Shown: positions 19,546-30,909 of the stretch, piece after piece
Numbering within the stretch: the first letter of the stretch is position 1
Layout: every line of letters begins with the position of its first letter
Source of the DNA: Gracilaria gracilis
Taxonomy: Eukaryota; Rhodophyta; Florideophyceae; Gracilariales; Gracilariaceae
Reading direction: 5' to 3'
Assembly (NCBI GenBank): GCA_030374805.1
Contig: JARGSG010000196.1
Span: 352,261 to 416,260, forward strand
DNA length: 64,000 nucleotides
Translations under genes and position numbers: made by a program
The notes under the pieces: generated by a model
Told to the model about the DNA's origin: nothing
Seen by the model: only the letters and a program-made list of their open reading frames with translations
Databases searched by the model: none

Positions 19546-19685
19546 GGGGTATAATACCTACGCAAGAAAGGACCACGCGTGGGACCGCAACAAGCGTCGG
19601 TCAGTTTAATTAACAGCGCCTTTTTTTATATCTGTAAACAATCACGCGTTCACGCGTTCACGTTCACGCTTGTTTAGACTGCGCC

Positions 19686-19762
19686 TGAGACAACTGGGGT
19701 ACAAAAGCGTCTGGCCGGACAGCTGATGAACGTGGACAACGATTCTTGTAGTGAGCTCCCAC
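19686..19762. repeat. 77-bp dispersed repeat, copy 1
   Basis: This segment is nearly identical to 22817-22893, in the same orientation. Its last 18 bases (CTTGTAGTGAGCTCCCAC) occur once more just downstream near 19797. Sequence beyond each copy differs, so the repeat is a mobile or duplicated module. Confidence 0.8.
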
Positions 19763-19879
19763 GTGCGAGGCGGAAGCGAGTTTGAATGACTATGCGCTTG
19801 TAGTGAGCTCCCACACTCCCCGGTCAAACTCGGTGGAGCCGAGCACAGCGAGGCGAATATGACGTGTAAACGGTGTGCG

Positions 19880-19919
19880 ATGTGTTGAGGTGTTGATGTG
19901 TAGATGTGTAGATGTGTAA
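19880..19919. repeat. GATGTGTA-type microsatellite
   Basis: A short tandem array of variants of the unit TAGATGTG. It lies 120 bp after the 77-bp repeat. Confidence 0.6.
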
Positions 19920-20332
19920 CTGTCCTCACTCAAATGTGTCGGGAAATCACTTAACAAACAAATTGCAGTTTACAAGAAGCAATATCTCTGTGAAAACGTA
20001 CGCATTTCAAAAGATCTTCACAGGAACGTGTAGGTCGACTTCTTAGCTTCGAATTCCGGCTACGCGCGAGTGTCACCTCCAATGAACAGAGCGGTAAGCT
20101 CAAACTAACGGCACCTTCTCAAAACACCCTATAAACGTACACTACTCAAACTTGTTGGATTCAAACACTCCCACACAAGACCAATTGTGTTGCACGATCA
20201 CGCATCCCAAACAATTTCAGAGGTAGACACAGCAGCCGGCTCGTCATCTTCTACAACAATTTGCCCCAGGCCCTGCAACTTTAACATACCGTTAACAGCT
20301 TGATTGCGTGGAGCACTCTGCGCAGCTTTGCG

Positions 20333-21895
20333 TCAGCGTTCCACGCGAGTCATCTTGAAGTGCTCCAACAACGTCTTGCGATCTGGAGCGAGACCGACTA
20401 AGTGGCGGAGCTCCGATGCGCTTTCAAAGCAGCGAAAGCCATTCGAGCGGGCTTTGAGAGCATCTAAAACATTCTGTGCTGTAAGATGCCTGCCCAACTC
20501 TGTGGTAACTTTATCTGTTCCAGCGTCGTCGATTTTGGCCTCCTGGGTGAGAGAACGAGAATTTCCCAAATACCTGTCGATCAAGAACTGCACACTTAGT
20601 TCGTCCCAGTTTCCCTTGTGGTCTACGAACACAGAACTCTCCAAAACGCCAGGGCATGGAGAACCACGTTCATGCACCCATTTTCCCGTCTTCGCGAAAC
20701 CAATGCAAATATTTGAGAACACTAAAGCTTCCGACATTGCCACTGTGATACAGTACGAGACATAGAAGACATCGATTACATTTCTTGTACGCGACATCCG
20801 GTGAATCTCCCTTTGAACGAAGAACTTGTATGAACTGAATACCCCGACATCAAGAGGTTGTAAGACGTGGCTCGTGTGGGACGGAAGAGCTTGAAAAATG
20901 ATGTGGTTTGTTTTCAACAGACTGAGAGTACGGTACTGCACATGGCCGCGGTATGCGTCCAACAGTAACAGCAAATAACGATCACCGTCACGAAGTTCGG
21001 CGGTTTACAGCACAAACTGCTGTGCCCAATCATGAAAGATACTGCTATCCACCCCAGGTATGTCTCTTTGATAAACATAACACGGTGGCAAAAAGTCATG
21101 AAGCGTCTGCAATTTGCCATCAACAAACCTATATTGTGCCCGTTTCCCCAAAAAAACGACCACGGGCTTCCAGGCTCTGCCGTCCGCTGATACTACCGGC
21201 ATTATGGTCACGCGGTCATTTGCACCTTTCACCCGAACATTCTCCTGTATCAGCAAGGAGTCTTTGTTTGCGACGCCTTTGCGGAGACTGCGACCGAGAA
21301 TCTTATTTACGGATGTGCCAGACTCGTCTATGTTGAATATACGTCTCGGGTCCACGATATGGTAGCGATCGATGAGGCTTTCCAGCAAAGCAAAATGTCT
21401 CGCTATCTTCTCGGGTGTGACCTCGGCGCGATCTTGTTCAATGATGCGAACGTGAAGGAATTTCAGATTATGGCGCATTAGAAACCGCGTGGGCCACCCT
21501 TCAGATGGACGATTGTTCTAAAAACCGACCCGTAGCTGATCATCAGAGGGTAGAGAGGTAACGTATGCCTCTACCAATTCGCAGACACCAACCTTGGTAA
21601 GAGGGGTATTGTTATCTGCAAAATATTGTATCGACTTGGCGAGGGATTTCTCTTCTTCTTTCGTGAACGCTGTTGGGCGGCCGGGATCACGCAGCGGTAC
21701 AGCCACATCCAGGTAGTGAGACGGTTCGGCGAACGGATGCATCTCTTTCCACAGATTATTCCAGCGGCGAATACGATGCTCTGGAATGTCATACTTTTCT
21801 TCGAGTTTCTCAAACGACGTAGAGTGCACAAACCTCTCAAAGATGGCCTTTTGTAGTACAATCTGAGGCTGCGACGAAGGCAGCGAGTCTGACAT
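20333..21895 (-). pseudogene. pogo/CENP-B-type (Tc1/mariner superfamily) transposase with two in-frame stops
   Basis: One minus-strand frame of 521 codons runs from ATG at 21895 to TGA at 20333. It has an N-terminal helix-turn-helix region (FERFVHSTSFEKLEEKYDIP), a CENP-B-like second DNA-binding part (NNRPSEGWPTRF, RHNLKF), and the DDE_1 catalytic core: IFNIDESGTSVNK, LLLLDAYRGHV and HVLQPLDVGVFSSYK, which hold the three acidic residues. Two stops break the frame, TAG at 21518-21520 and TAA at 21005-21007. Similarity continues directly across both and there is no frameshift. The transposase would excise and insert its element at TA; terminal inverted repeats were not identified by eye. Confidence 0.85.
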
Positions 21896-22740
21896 TCTAG
21901 AGGTTTTGAACAGAGGCTGAAGTAATTGCGTGATTTGTGCTGCGGATGAAGAGATGGTGGTTTAAAAAGTATCTCGGCTGTTGTATTCGAGAGGTGTGCT
22001 TAAGTACACTGGCCAGAGCTTTCTTTGGCTTCACCGCCTTCTACTTTGAAGACCCAAGGGTAAACTGCGCCTTTGAAATGAGGGCAATCTCCTGAATTGT
22101 CGTCCTTGGGGATCGTCATTGACGAAATTACATCACTTGTTACCTCTGTATGCTGGGGTGGCTTCTGTTACACCCCGGCACTGAAAAAGAGAGGCAGTTA
22201 GCACACTTTGTTTTGCACAATTGCGCTTTTCCACGAAGCGGCCAGCGTTGTTTGTGGATGTTAGGCCGTTTGCCTCTGGTTATGAGCAGGTATTTGCCGC
22301 TCTTGCGGTATCTCGAGCGACCCGAGCAAGAATCTGTCTTTATTTGTAGTCGGTCTAGCGCATCGTGTTCTCTTTTTCGCGCGAGAGGGTGATGCCCTCA
22401 AAACGTAACTGAGTCTTTCTGAGTCACATCTTTGCGGGAGGTTCTCATTCAAAGTGTTCGCGTTTTCTCGCGTTTGGTGTCATTAGGTGTAGCCAACTCT
22501 CTTACGAAGATTCGTAAGTTTGGCATTTTACGTTTAAGCGTGAAACGATGTAGCTTGTTCGTCTTCAACGCATCCAAGACGTGCTGACCACAATGTGGCG
22601 CAGATGCCGCCATTTATGAAGCGACACGTTAAAAAAGCTCCGACACTTTTGGTATAGGTCGGTTAGATGGAATTCGCAGCGGACAACTTCTACGTGTAAT
22701 ACTCCCCGGTGAATGGGTGGAACTTTGTAATTCTCGGGAA
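21896..22740. other. Non-coding stretch, nothing recognised
   Basis: About 850 bp between the pogo relic and a SINE-like segment. Only short frames without family resemblance. Confidence 0.35.
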
Positions 22741-22764
22741 GCGTGTGAGCTTGCGATGACGACT

Positions 22765-22830
22765 GGTGAGGTTCGAACTCGGGACCACAGCGGTAGCGAA
22801 AGGGGCCCATAACCTGTGAGACAACTGGGG
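22765..22830 (-). repeat. tRNA-like (SINE head) segment with A and B boxes
   Basis: On the minus strand the sequence TGTCTCACAGGTTATGGG (from 22823) resembles a tRNA D-arm with an internal promoter A box. About 40 nt downstream GTTCGAACC (22778-22770) matches the B box consensus GWTCRANNC. The spacing is that of a tRNA gene. Stems are imperfect, so it is more like the head of a tRNA-derived SINE than a working tRNA. The 77-bp repeat overlaps and precedes it. Confidence 0.4.
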
Positions 22831-22893
22831 TACAAAAGCGTCTGGCCGGACAGCTGATGAACGTGGACAACGATTCTTGTAGTGAGCTCCCAC
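22817..22893. repeat. 77-bp dispersed repeat, copy 2
   Basis: Near-identical to 19686-19762. Here it abuts the tRNA-like segment, whose A box lies at its edge. Confidence 0.8.
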
Positions 22894-23270
22894 ACGTAGA
22901 TCGATAGATTAGATGGCAGGGTGCATGGCGTTGCCAATCCTTGCTATGGACTCATTCATTTTATACCGTTGGTATATATAGTACGACGGTAACGCTACCA
23001 ACTTTGTAGTACTGTACCAAGTTGGTACTACCAACAATGCAAAATTTGGTACGTGTACGACAGTAGGAGGAACGATACAGTACCGTTGTACACGTCGCGG
23101 GTTTCGATCAGAACCGCCATCCAATGCGCCCCCGAGGGAATCTACAACATGTATCCCGTGTACGGAGTAGATTGAATCCCGACCAATCAAATGCGAGAGA
23201 CCCATCGAACGCGCCGTGATCCCCAACTGGATCGCACCGTAGAAGCGCATTTGCGCTAAGCGAATCAGGG

Positions 23271-23577
23271 CCCCCTATTTTCCATCGGGAGGAGGAAAAT
23301 CGACGCACAGTGAGAGCTGTTAAGAACCTCCCTCCCAGAACCTCCACTTATATGTAACAAAAAAGTCAAGAGAACCTCTCATGACATGGTCGCGTCTTCG
23401 TCGAACCTTTGTACCACTCCAATTGCGCCAAGTGCTTAGGACTTTTCTGGCGCACATTGACATTAACCCAAGCCTTGTAACAGCCTGTTGTGACCACTTT
23501 TCTCTTTTATACAAGTTCTATAAAACTAAATAGAACCACTAAAATAGAATGGAAAAGCGCGCGCCTCCGAGCTACAG
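23271..23577 (+). repeat. Left terminal inverted repeat of MULE
   Basis: Its reverse complement matches 29151-29466 along its length, with long exact blocks such as CACTTGGCGCAATTGGAGTGG and GTGGAGGTTCTGGGAGGGAG (each cut to about 20 bases here). By eye the arms differ at roughly one site in eight. Confidence 0.88.
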
Positions 23578-24121
23578 TAAATTAAAAACAATACTTTCTG
23601 AGGTCATCAACCTCTCCACCTCCAAAGCGGTACCACTTGAGAGCACTATGAAGCTACAAATTCTACGCAAAAAACATTAGAAACTTATTACTTTAAGATG
23701 ATTTTCTTTACCGAATTCAATGATCCTACCGTTCGGTATCGACCCAATGAACCTTTAAATTCTATGGTCGTAGCGTACGTTAACCCCCGTAACGATGACA
23801 CCCACCAAGAAGACAACAGTATTTCAGATCTTACCAATTTTCGGAAGAAAGACATGAACATTTTCCTACGACGAATCTCGATATTTCTAAAGAAAACAGC
23901 GCAGAAAACCTTTGTGACGTACCACTAAAAAGATCAGGCTGGGTTTCGGGAGCTGAAAAGACTCTGGGTCTACCTGATATGGGATAAAATGAATAATTTC
24001 ACGGATAAGCATCGGACTGATAAGTACAAATTTCATTGCCAGCTGTGAGCAAAACAGTTGGTTCTCCGATGAACTGCTGCAACCCGGGGTGTTTGAACTG
24101 GAGCCGAAATATGGCATGGTT

Positions 24122-24704
24122 TTAGTTTCAGCGAAAACTAAGTCCAACTTACATGGTATTACACGGGTCATCGAAATTGAAAGCCATGAGGACCAGCTGG
24201 ACAGGCTTAAGTCATACTCTGCGACGTTCTGCCAAATCTTTATCCCAGCTCAGCAGCGATAGATACGACTGTAATTCCAGTTAACATTGATCGTGTTCAT
24301 TGGAAAATGTTTGTGGCGCAAACGTGGAGGAAAAGCGGTGGAAGATTATTTAAGGTGACAGCCGAAGAGAAGAATGTCCGGCAGAATTTCGCAAGCTCTT
24401 GACGAGAATAATTGACTGTGCGTTGAGGGAGGATAAGGAGTGGGTATTACCCTCTGAAAACTATATGTTAGACGTTCTTTGGTATAAGCGGCAGAACAAT
24501 TCATACAGTTGTGGTGCCTATGTTGTGTCTGCAACGACCCATTTCTGTGAGACGCGAGAGATCATTCCAGAAGCTACTTGCACTCCGAAACACCCGTATC
24601 ATCTCACCGAGAGGTATCGTTGGGCATGCGCGGTAGCCCGTATTCGTATGATAATGTCAATATCACACGTCCTACCGATGAACAATGCCGACACTGTAAA
24701 CTAG
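24122..24704 (+). pseudogene. Ulp1-like (C48) cysteine protease relic inside the MULE
   Basis: Pieces in three frames match the C-terminal half of Ulp1/SENP-type proteases. A VIPVNIDRVHWKMFV segment (24271 on) carries the catalytic histidine before tryptophan. Then comes a region LLTRIIDCALREDKEW, and then YKRQNNSYSCGAYVVSA (24483 on) with the catalytic cysteine in the Q-N-x3-C-G context. Frames shift between 24182, 24271 and 24390, so the gene is dead. In plants, Ulp1-like genes are a known cargo of MULEs. The stretch 23578-24121 upstream holds only weak frames. Confidence 0.6.
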
Positions 24705-25660
24705 GCGCATTTCTGACAGCGTGCCAAGATATACTTGGCTCGTCATGACGGACAAAGTTGGCAACGTGGGGTGACGCTTGGAACAGCTTGTGAGAACAAT
24801 GCTGATCATGGAGGTTCTGGCGATAATTTCACTGGTGAAAGGGGAGTGGAGGTACTGCAGTGGTACGGAGGACGATGGTACCGAGGCAAAAAGGACTAGG
24901 AAAGAAGGGTAGAGGGAAGTCGCGAATATCGCCAAATAACGAACGCGTGGTAATGGATCTCCCGGTCTATATCTATGATTTTGTGGAGTCGGAAGGTTAT
25001 GCGTATTTCTTTCAATACTCCAAACCAGTCACTCGCTCGCTAGAGTATGGCCTTAACCTCAGGATACCGTGTATGAAATACAAGAAGGTTCCCCCAGGTT
25101 GTGGGTGCAAGGCGGCTTTTATGATCGATGCCTTGTTCCACGGGAAAGGCTTGCTTCTCATGGATACATGTGATGTTCGCAACCACGAACGGCTGGATGT
25201 CGATATGCGTGGAGGCAAACAGAAACGCAAAGAAGCAGTGACTGCAACAATTAAGAAAGTAGCTGCGGATAAAGTTCGTTTGCCGTTCATCCATTACATT
25301 CCTACCTCTTCAGGTATGGAAGGGAGAGGACTCGGTCGCCAGAAAGGAGCACGAAGCACGGATGAGGAGGACTTCATGCTTTCAATTCCGCCTCGTCCCT
25401 TCAGATTGTTCACAACAGGAGCCAACCTTAGAGACGGTAATTACCTGAGAACCAAGGAGGAGGTGTGCCGCGCAACTGGCATAAAGAAAGTCACACATAT
25501 TGATGACGGGGAGGGATCAGTTAATGTTCATGGGGCGTTGAAGGGGTGTGGGGTAGCCTGAGATGCAGTTCATCCTTCAACAGGCGTACTATCAGATGAT
25601 AGTTCTATGATTGATGTAACGCACTTATTGAATCCGAAATTGAGAACCGCAACAAGAAAG

Positions 25661-25726
25661 GTACGTTGGATCCTCCCTTCTCCGAGAAGTACTTGATTCT
25701 CTGCCTGTCTAACATATGTTCTCCAG
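25661..25726 (+). other. Spliceosomal intron in the MULE transposase
   Basis: AAG|GTACGT at the 5' side, a CTAAC branch-point-like motif 15 nt before the end, and TTCTCCAG|C at the 3' side. Removing these 66 bp joins exon 1 (ending at the codon AAG) to exon 2 (starting CCT) in the same frame; unspliced, the frame meets a TGA. Confidence 0.75.
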
Positions 25727-27579
25727 CCTAAACCTCCTTCAGTGGTACCAGTCGCATATATACATAATGGGGAGGACAGCGAAGACAGAACGCCCCCGTA
25801 TCAGCCGCATCATCTCCATCTGGGAGCTTCAAAACCTATAGAATGCAATACGAGGGGGGAGGAGCCTGTGCCTCTCAGTGTGAAAGACCACCTCATAATT
25901 GAGAAAGATACTGCACCGAACCTCCCTCTGCACCCAAATTCAGGTGGTGGAGCGCAAGAACCGCGTTGTAGGGCTGGACTTGGGTATGAGAGTAATAGAG
26001 CATCGGAGTTTTTAGGAGCGTGTGAGGTGGATGCGGGGGAACACGAGCTGGACGTGAAGGTGCTGGACTCGAACGTGCTGAAGGTGAAGGACTTGAACGT
26101 ATTGAGAGCCAGAAATGGTTCTGGAGCGAGTGTGGAGGACGTAGAAGGGAGATGTTCAGGATCACAGGGCTCAGGGGCGGTTGTGAATATCGCAAGTGAG
26201 AGCTACCCGTCTACTGAAGAGCTCCCCGCTGAAGAAATGGTCCGCAGAGTGTTCGTGGCGCACTTGGAGCAAATGGAACCCACCGGAGCTCATGAGGTAT
26301 TGCAGCATTTGCAGTACATCGGAGACTACTTCGGTTTCACACTCTCTATTTGTGATTCAAAGTACAGGACGGAGGGCGATGGTAGAAGAGTTCTACTACG
26401 TGGCTACCTGAAATGTTTCTACAAAGAGCATGGGCATAGCACATGCCCATACAGCTTCAGAGTTCGGCGTGTGAGAGTGTCTCAAACAGTTCCCCAACAG
26501 TATGCCTTCATTCCAGATTTCTCACGTGCCCATCATAACCACTCCGTCAGAAAGTCGCTACACCGAAAACTGTCCCCAGACATCGAGCGGGAAGCCCACC
26601 ACTTACTCACCAACCTCTACCTCCAATATGATGTGGTCCTCAAGCTTATCGAAGATGAGTATAACGTGACCGTGAACAGGCCTTTGTTTAGAAAGCGTCT
26701 TAAGGACATGCAAAATGCACGGTTTCCGAAGGAAAAGGAGTGTCTTCGACTCTATCAGAACCTCCTTCAACTTCAATGGCAAAACCCCAGAAACAAAGTG
26801 TACTGTAGAACTGACAAAACGGATGGTCCTCAGTACATAGCGTGGTGCTTGGACGGCTGGGATAGCGACTACGAACGCTATGGAATCGTACCCGGCATGT
26901 CAATTGATTGCAAAGCAATTGAAAACCGTTTCGCTCTCCCTCTCATTAGCGTGAATGAAAGGGACAATCACGGGAATCTCACCACATTCTTTATGGGTTA
27001 TATTGGGGACGAAAGTACTGAGAGTTTCGTTTGGGTCCTGGAGCGGTTTAATGAGTGTGTACGAATCTCTCCGATCTATGTGGCTGTTGACCAGTGTATG
27101 GCACTGATTAATGCCATTCAGAACGTATTACCGTTCTCCTTTGTCGTTCTAGACGACTGGCACCTAAATCAAAATCAGGATCCACACGCAGGACGTTGGT
27201 GCAAATCTGTTGGAAGGAGCGACCTGGGTGATGGTATGCGAGGAGATATGTACGCCTTAAGAAAGTGCAAAACGGTTCAACTCTTCGAATCTAAGAGATC
27301 GGAGTTTGAACAAACATGCTTCTTTAACTTTAACAAACCGATACCGAGATGGTACAAATTTCTTTACCGGGAAAGGCCAACTATGCTGGTGAGATGCTAC
27401 AAGGACCTTTACATACCTCGTCGTTTCTTTTTCCAAGGTAGTGGCTATTGCGAGTCCTCGCATGCTAGATACCGTAATCTCGTCCTCAATCGGGACGTGC
27501 AATTCCCCGAAGTACTCCTCACCATGTTGAAATCGACGCAAAGGCTCCAGCTAGAACACCAGCACAGGGCCTCGTTACG

Positions 27580-27619
27580 TGATACGGCTTTGCGAAACAT
27601 GATACGGCTTTGCGAAACA
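27580..27619 (+). repeat. 20-bp tandem duplication breaking the MULE transposase
   Basis: TGATACGGCTTTGCGAAACA occurs twice in direct succession (27580-27599 and 27600-27619). Since 20 is not a multiple of three, the reading frame shifts here. The frame carrying the SWIM finger continues only if one copy is disregarded, so the duplication is the lesion. Confidence 0.9.
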
Positions 27620-29150
27620 AATTTATCCACACTGGACTACCACTCTCAACGGATTCCGCCACAAACGTTATCCACTCCTTCACGAGATACAGGATCAAAA
27701 AACATATGGAGCTCAGCGTTCGGTACTCTTCACACTTCAAGGTCGTAGAGGCAGCTGTGCGTATGGCTCAGGACGTGCCCTACAATTTCGAGGTTGGTGT
27801 CCAGAACCTTAACGTCTCTCATGAAAATCCTCTCGTGGTATTCACTCTAAAATACTTCCACAACCAGAGCGGCGCTGTTACTGGTTCCAACCAAATTGGC
27901 GGGAGCACATTCCACGTTTATATAGACACTCCATCCACCAACCTCAATGACGTGAATGGGAGATGCAGTTGCGGGGAGATGACCGCAACAGAAATTCCAT
28001 GCGCTCATATCACGAGTCTGTTCGCCGTTTAAAACGACGTGCTGGACCGATGGCCTCACGTTCGCAACGCGATGAAGACCCGCTTTCGTATACAGCGGTT
28101 ATGGCACTCGTAGTGGTGCAGAGAGCTTGCTCAGTGGGCGTTGTCAGATATTCTCCATCTCCGTAACCAAATGAACGCGCCCGGTTTTACCACTGCACAG
28201 CAGGAGGAATTGAACGGCGAACCAGTCCAGATTGACGTCGAACCTCCATATGATCCTATTGCCGGTGCAGTAATGGGTACCACACTTCTTCACACTGCCA
28301 CCGGGACACAAAACCACAACGCCGATTTCCAACACGTTCTTAGTAACCTTGAACACAGCAGAAACGCAGAGATCTCCTCCTATGCACGTTATTCTGACGG
28401 GAAGCCCGTATATGATCAGATGCACAGAGTTGCGGAGGGCTTCGGCACGTTGGCTGTAGACAGTGTGAAACAGTATCTCGAAGAGGGGTTGTGTCAATTG
28501 AACGCAGGAAGATACCCTTCCAATCCCTAGATAGAACTCCCTATAATATCATCAGATCTGTTGCCTCAGACGAGCAATGAGACCAAATGCGATAATGGAG
28601 ACACAGTTGAAGTCCGAAACCCGAACGCCGGTGTCGCAAGAACGAAAAAAAACGGAAGCGGTCTTTCCAGGAAAGAAGTTCACGATCAAAACTTCCAAGG
28701 CTGAGCAATAGGAGTTTCGACCCTTCTGCTTTCCAATCACAAGGTCTTGTTTCAACGCAAGAGCCAAGAACGTGTTCTACAAACTAAACAGGCAGCGGAG
28801 CCATTGACGCGAAGAGAAACAGGTGGCGAGCTGACTACCCCAGCTCAAGCGATTGCGGCAGCCATTGCTATTGTTGTTCATCCAGGTAACCAAAACAATG
28901 GTACAAGAATTAATTGTTAGATGCGTACTTTAGGTAGTTCTTGGAGCAGTACAAACGTGTGAGGGTGATTAAAAGCGATTACTTGTTTTAGAACTTACTT
29001 TTCAGAGCTGTAGAGGAAGCCTCTTGAGAAAGGTGCCACGACAGACCTGCAGCACCAGCAAAGAGGACCAGGGAATGGGAGGACACGAAGCGACGAACGG
29101 TGAAAAATGGGACATGAGACGAGAGCCACATCAACTTTGAATTGAGCGCG

Positions 29151-29466
29151 CATAGCTCAGAAGCCCGCGCTCTTCTATTCTACTCTAGCGGTTCTATTTT
29201 GTTCTATAGAACTTGTATAAGGGAGGAAAGTGGTCACGCCGGGCTCTTTCGAGGCTTGGGCCAATGGAAATGTTCGCTAGGGAGGTTCTAAGCACTTGGC
29301 GCAATTGGAGTGGTACAGAGGTTCGACGAAGACGTGACCATGTCATGAGAGGTTCTCTGACTTTTTTGTTACATAAGTGGAGGTTCTGGGAGGGAGGTTC
29401 TTAACAGCTCTCACTGTGCTTCGATTCTTTTCCTCCCATTCTCCTTCTCCTCCGATAAAGAGGGGG
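29151..29466 (+). repeat. Right terminal inverted repeat of MULE
   Basis: Inverted partner of 23271-23577. The outer end is AGGGGG at 29461-29466 and the inner limit is near CATAGCTC at 29151. Confidence 0.88.
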
Positions 29467-30528
29467 TTCAGAAATGTTGAGACAGGACGACAATAGTTGA
29501 ACAATAGAAAAAAAAGTAGAGTTCACGATTTCTCACACCTACTTCACTACTCCGCCAAACGAGGTCCATTATCTCCAAAAGTTGTCGATTGAAATAAAAA
29601 CAAAGATGTCCAACAAAGTTACAGCTGTTCAAACCATTTATGGCGCGCTTAATTCAAATATGTCGTTGTGCTAGCAAATGCAAATTCGTCATGCACGTTG
29701 TGACTCCCACACTCATCCCCCGCGCTTCCCACACCTTCTTTGGAAATTATGGCAGCGAAAAAGAAGCAGTCTTCAGAGCTGAATATAGCCAAAGCTCTTG
29801 ATGCCCTGAACAAAACAGAGCCCTATAAAACTCTGTCTGCCAAATATGGCACTTCACGCTCTACATTAAACTACCGGCGAAACTATTTCAGAAAAACTAA
29901 GTGCAAGAGACGTCGTTGTCTCACTGACGATGGCCTCTGTTAAAGGTCATATTTTGGCGTCTAAATGACACGATTGATGCGCTTACAATGGTTTCAGAAT
30001 GAGCTCTGAGAGTGGGTTCTATGAAAAGATACTACTTCAGAACCACTTTTTGTCCCAATATTTGTGAACGCCTCCGTCAGATACCTCACCCCCGTCGCAA
30101 AATACCCTGCAGCTTATCATGGCTCTCCAAAAATCCCAGCCCGGCGTTTTTGCCGCGCAAACGAAAACAAACCGCTTTGCCTCTCATTCAAACTGCGACT
30201 GTGCGCGCTTATGCGCGCCTATTGGCTGTCCTATCGGCTATCATTTTTAACCACCAATGGATTCCATTTTTTCTATGGTGATCACGAGATTTAGTTTTAA
30301 TTTTTGTCCCTCACCCAATACCGCGCCATTGCAACGATCCTTTTTAAATACCCTTATCGTTTACGAACAGACTTCAATTTATGAAACTAACTAATCTATC
30401 TAATATACTTTCGGAGTAGGATCTTGCACCTATTTTTCCAATCATTTTTTTCTCTGCAATTGAAACTTAACCTTTTCATTGCATGTGTTGCGCATCTTGC
30501 AGTATACTCTATTGTTGTACCTGCGTTT
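29467..30528. other. Intergenic region with a small pogo-like N-terminal fragment
   Basis: Apart from the fragment at 29749-29943, no gene is supported. An AT-rich tract with T runs lies at 30241-30480. Confidence 0.35.
29749..29943 (+). pseudogene. HTH_psq-like N-terminal fragment of a pogo-type transposase
   Basis: From ATG at 29749 the peptide begins MAAKKKQSSELNIAKALDAL, then TEPYKTLSAKYGTSRSTLN. This is the pipsqueak/CENP-B-type helix-turn-helix pattern (lysine-rich start, ALDAL, AKYGTSRSTL) that opens many pogo transposases. It stops after 64 residues and no catalytic domain follows, so it is a fragment or a very short DNA-binding ORF. Confidence 0.5.
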
Positions 30529-30909
30529 TCACATCTGTGGCTTTATGCTGCAATGGCTTGGCGCTTCTATGACAGAAATGTGAGCTACTTCTGCTATGGT
30601 TAAGTCGAAAATCATCGTTTCTGTACCTGAAATTCTTCCATGTTCCGCTACAGTTATACAGGGAACGTCCGGAAGATTGCTCTGCGAAAACGAGTTTTTC
30701 ATGTTTAATATGACTCTTTGGACCTTTATTGGCGCTGCTGGGCCTAAATTAGCTGCCAAGCGATGTATTTGGTCATATATTGCCATTCGGTCGGGCCATG
30801 TGACGTTTAGGGATATCTGTACATCCACTTCGCTTATCAGCATATTAACCGAATCGTCAGGAAGATCTTTTTCTTCCTCTCTGGCTTCCAATTCTGTGGA
30901 GCATTGCAT
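30529..30909 (-). pseudogene. MULE transposase C-terminal fragment
   Basis: The minus-strand peptide includes WPDRMAIYDQIHRLAANLG, which parallels the post-SWIM region of the MULE at 28141-28530 (YSDGKPVYDQMHRVAEGFG). No SWIM finger or catalytic region accompanies it here, so it is a scrap of a related element in the opposite orientation. Confidence 0.5.

Larger units (their letters stand above)
24875..28704 (+). pseudogene. MULE transposase, two exons, FAR1-like zinc finger and SWIM finger, several lesions
   Basis: The ATG is at 24875. Exon 1 carries a FAR1/WRKY-GCM1-like finger (CMKYKKVPPGCGCKAAF, DTCDVRNHERLDV). Exon 2 from 25727 has a linker, a second FAR1-like segment (YLKCFYKEHGHSTCPYSF) and the MULE catalytic domain: SIDCKAIENRFALPL, GYIGDESTESFVWVLERF, VAVDQCMALINAI and DDWHLNQNQ. 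A SWIM finger CSCGEMTATEIPCAH follows at about 27965. Lesions: TGA at 25559, a 20-bp tandem duplication at 27580-27619 that shifts the frame, TAA at 28030, TAG at 28111 and TAG at 28528. After the last TAG the frame stays open to TGA at 28702. MULE transposases act in the nucleus on their TIRs. Confidence 0.85.
23271..29466 (+). mobile_element. MULE (Mutator-like) DNA transposon with long TIRs
   Basis: Inverted repeats of about 310 bp at 23271-23577 and 29151-29466 bound a 6.2-kb segment holding a Ulp1-type protease relic and a MULE transposase gene. This resembles plant MULEs that carry Ulp1-like genes. Both outer ends begin CCCCCT. I do not see a convincing 9-bp target-site duplication (left flank GAATCAGGG, right flank TTCAGAAAT), so the insertion is old or the ends are slightly misplaced. 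The transposase is broken, so the element would depend on another source of enzyme. Confidence 0.8.

Noticed and set aside
22765-22830. A functional tRNA gene
   Set aside because: A and B boxes are present but the T-arm stem has at most three or four pairs and no acceptor stem can be drawn.
23262-29475. 9-bp target-site duplication of the MULE
   Set aside because: The flanks GAATCAGGG and TTCAGAAAT do not match beyond a TCAG core.
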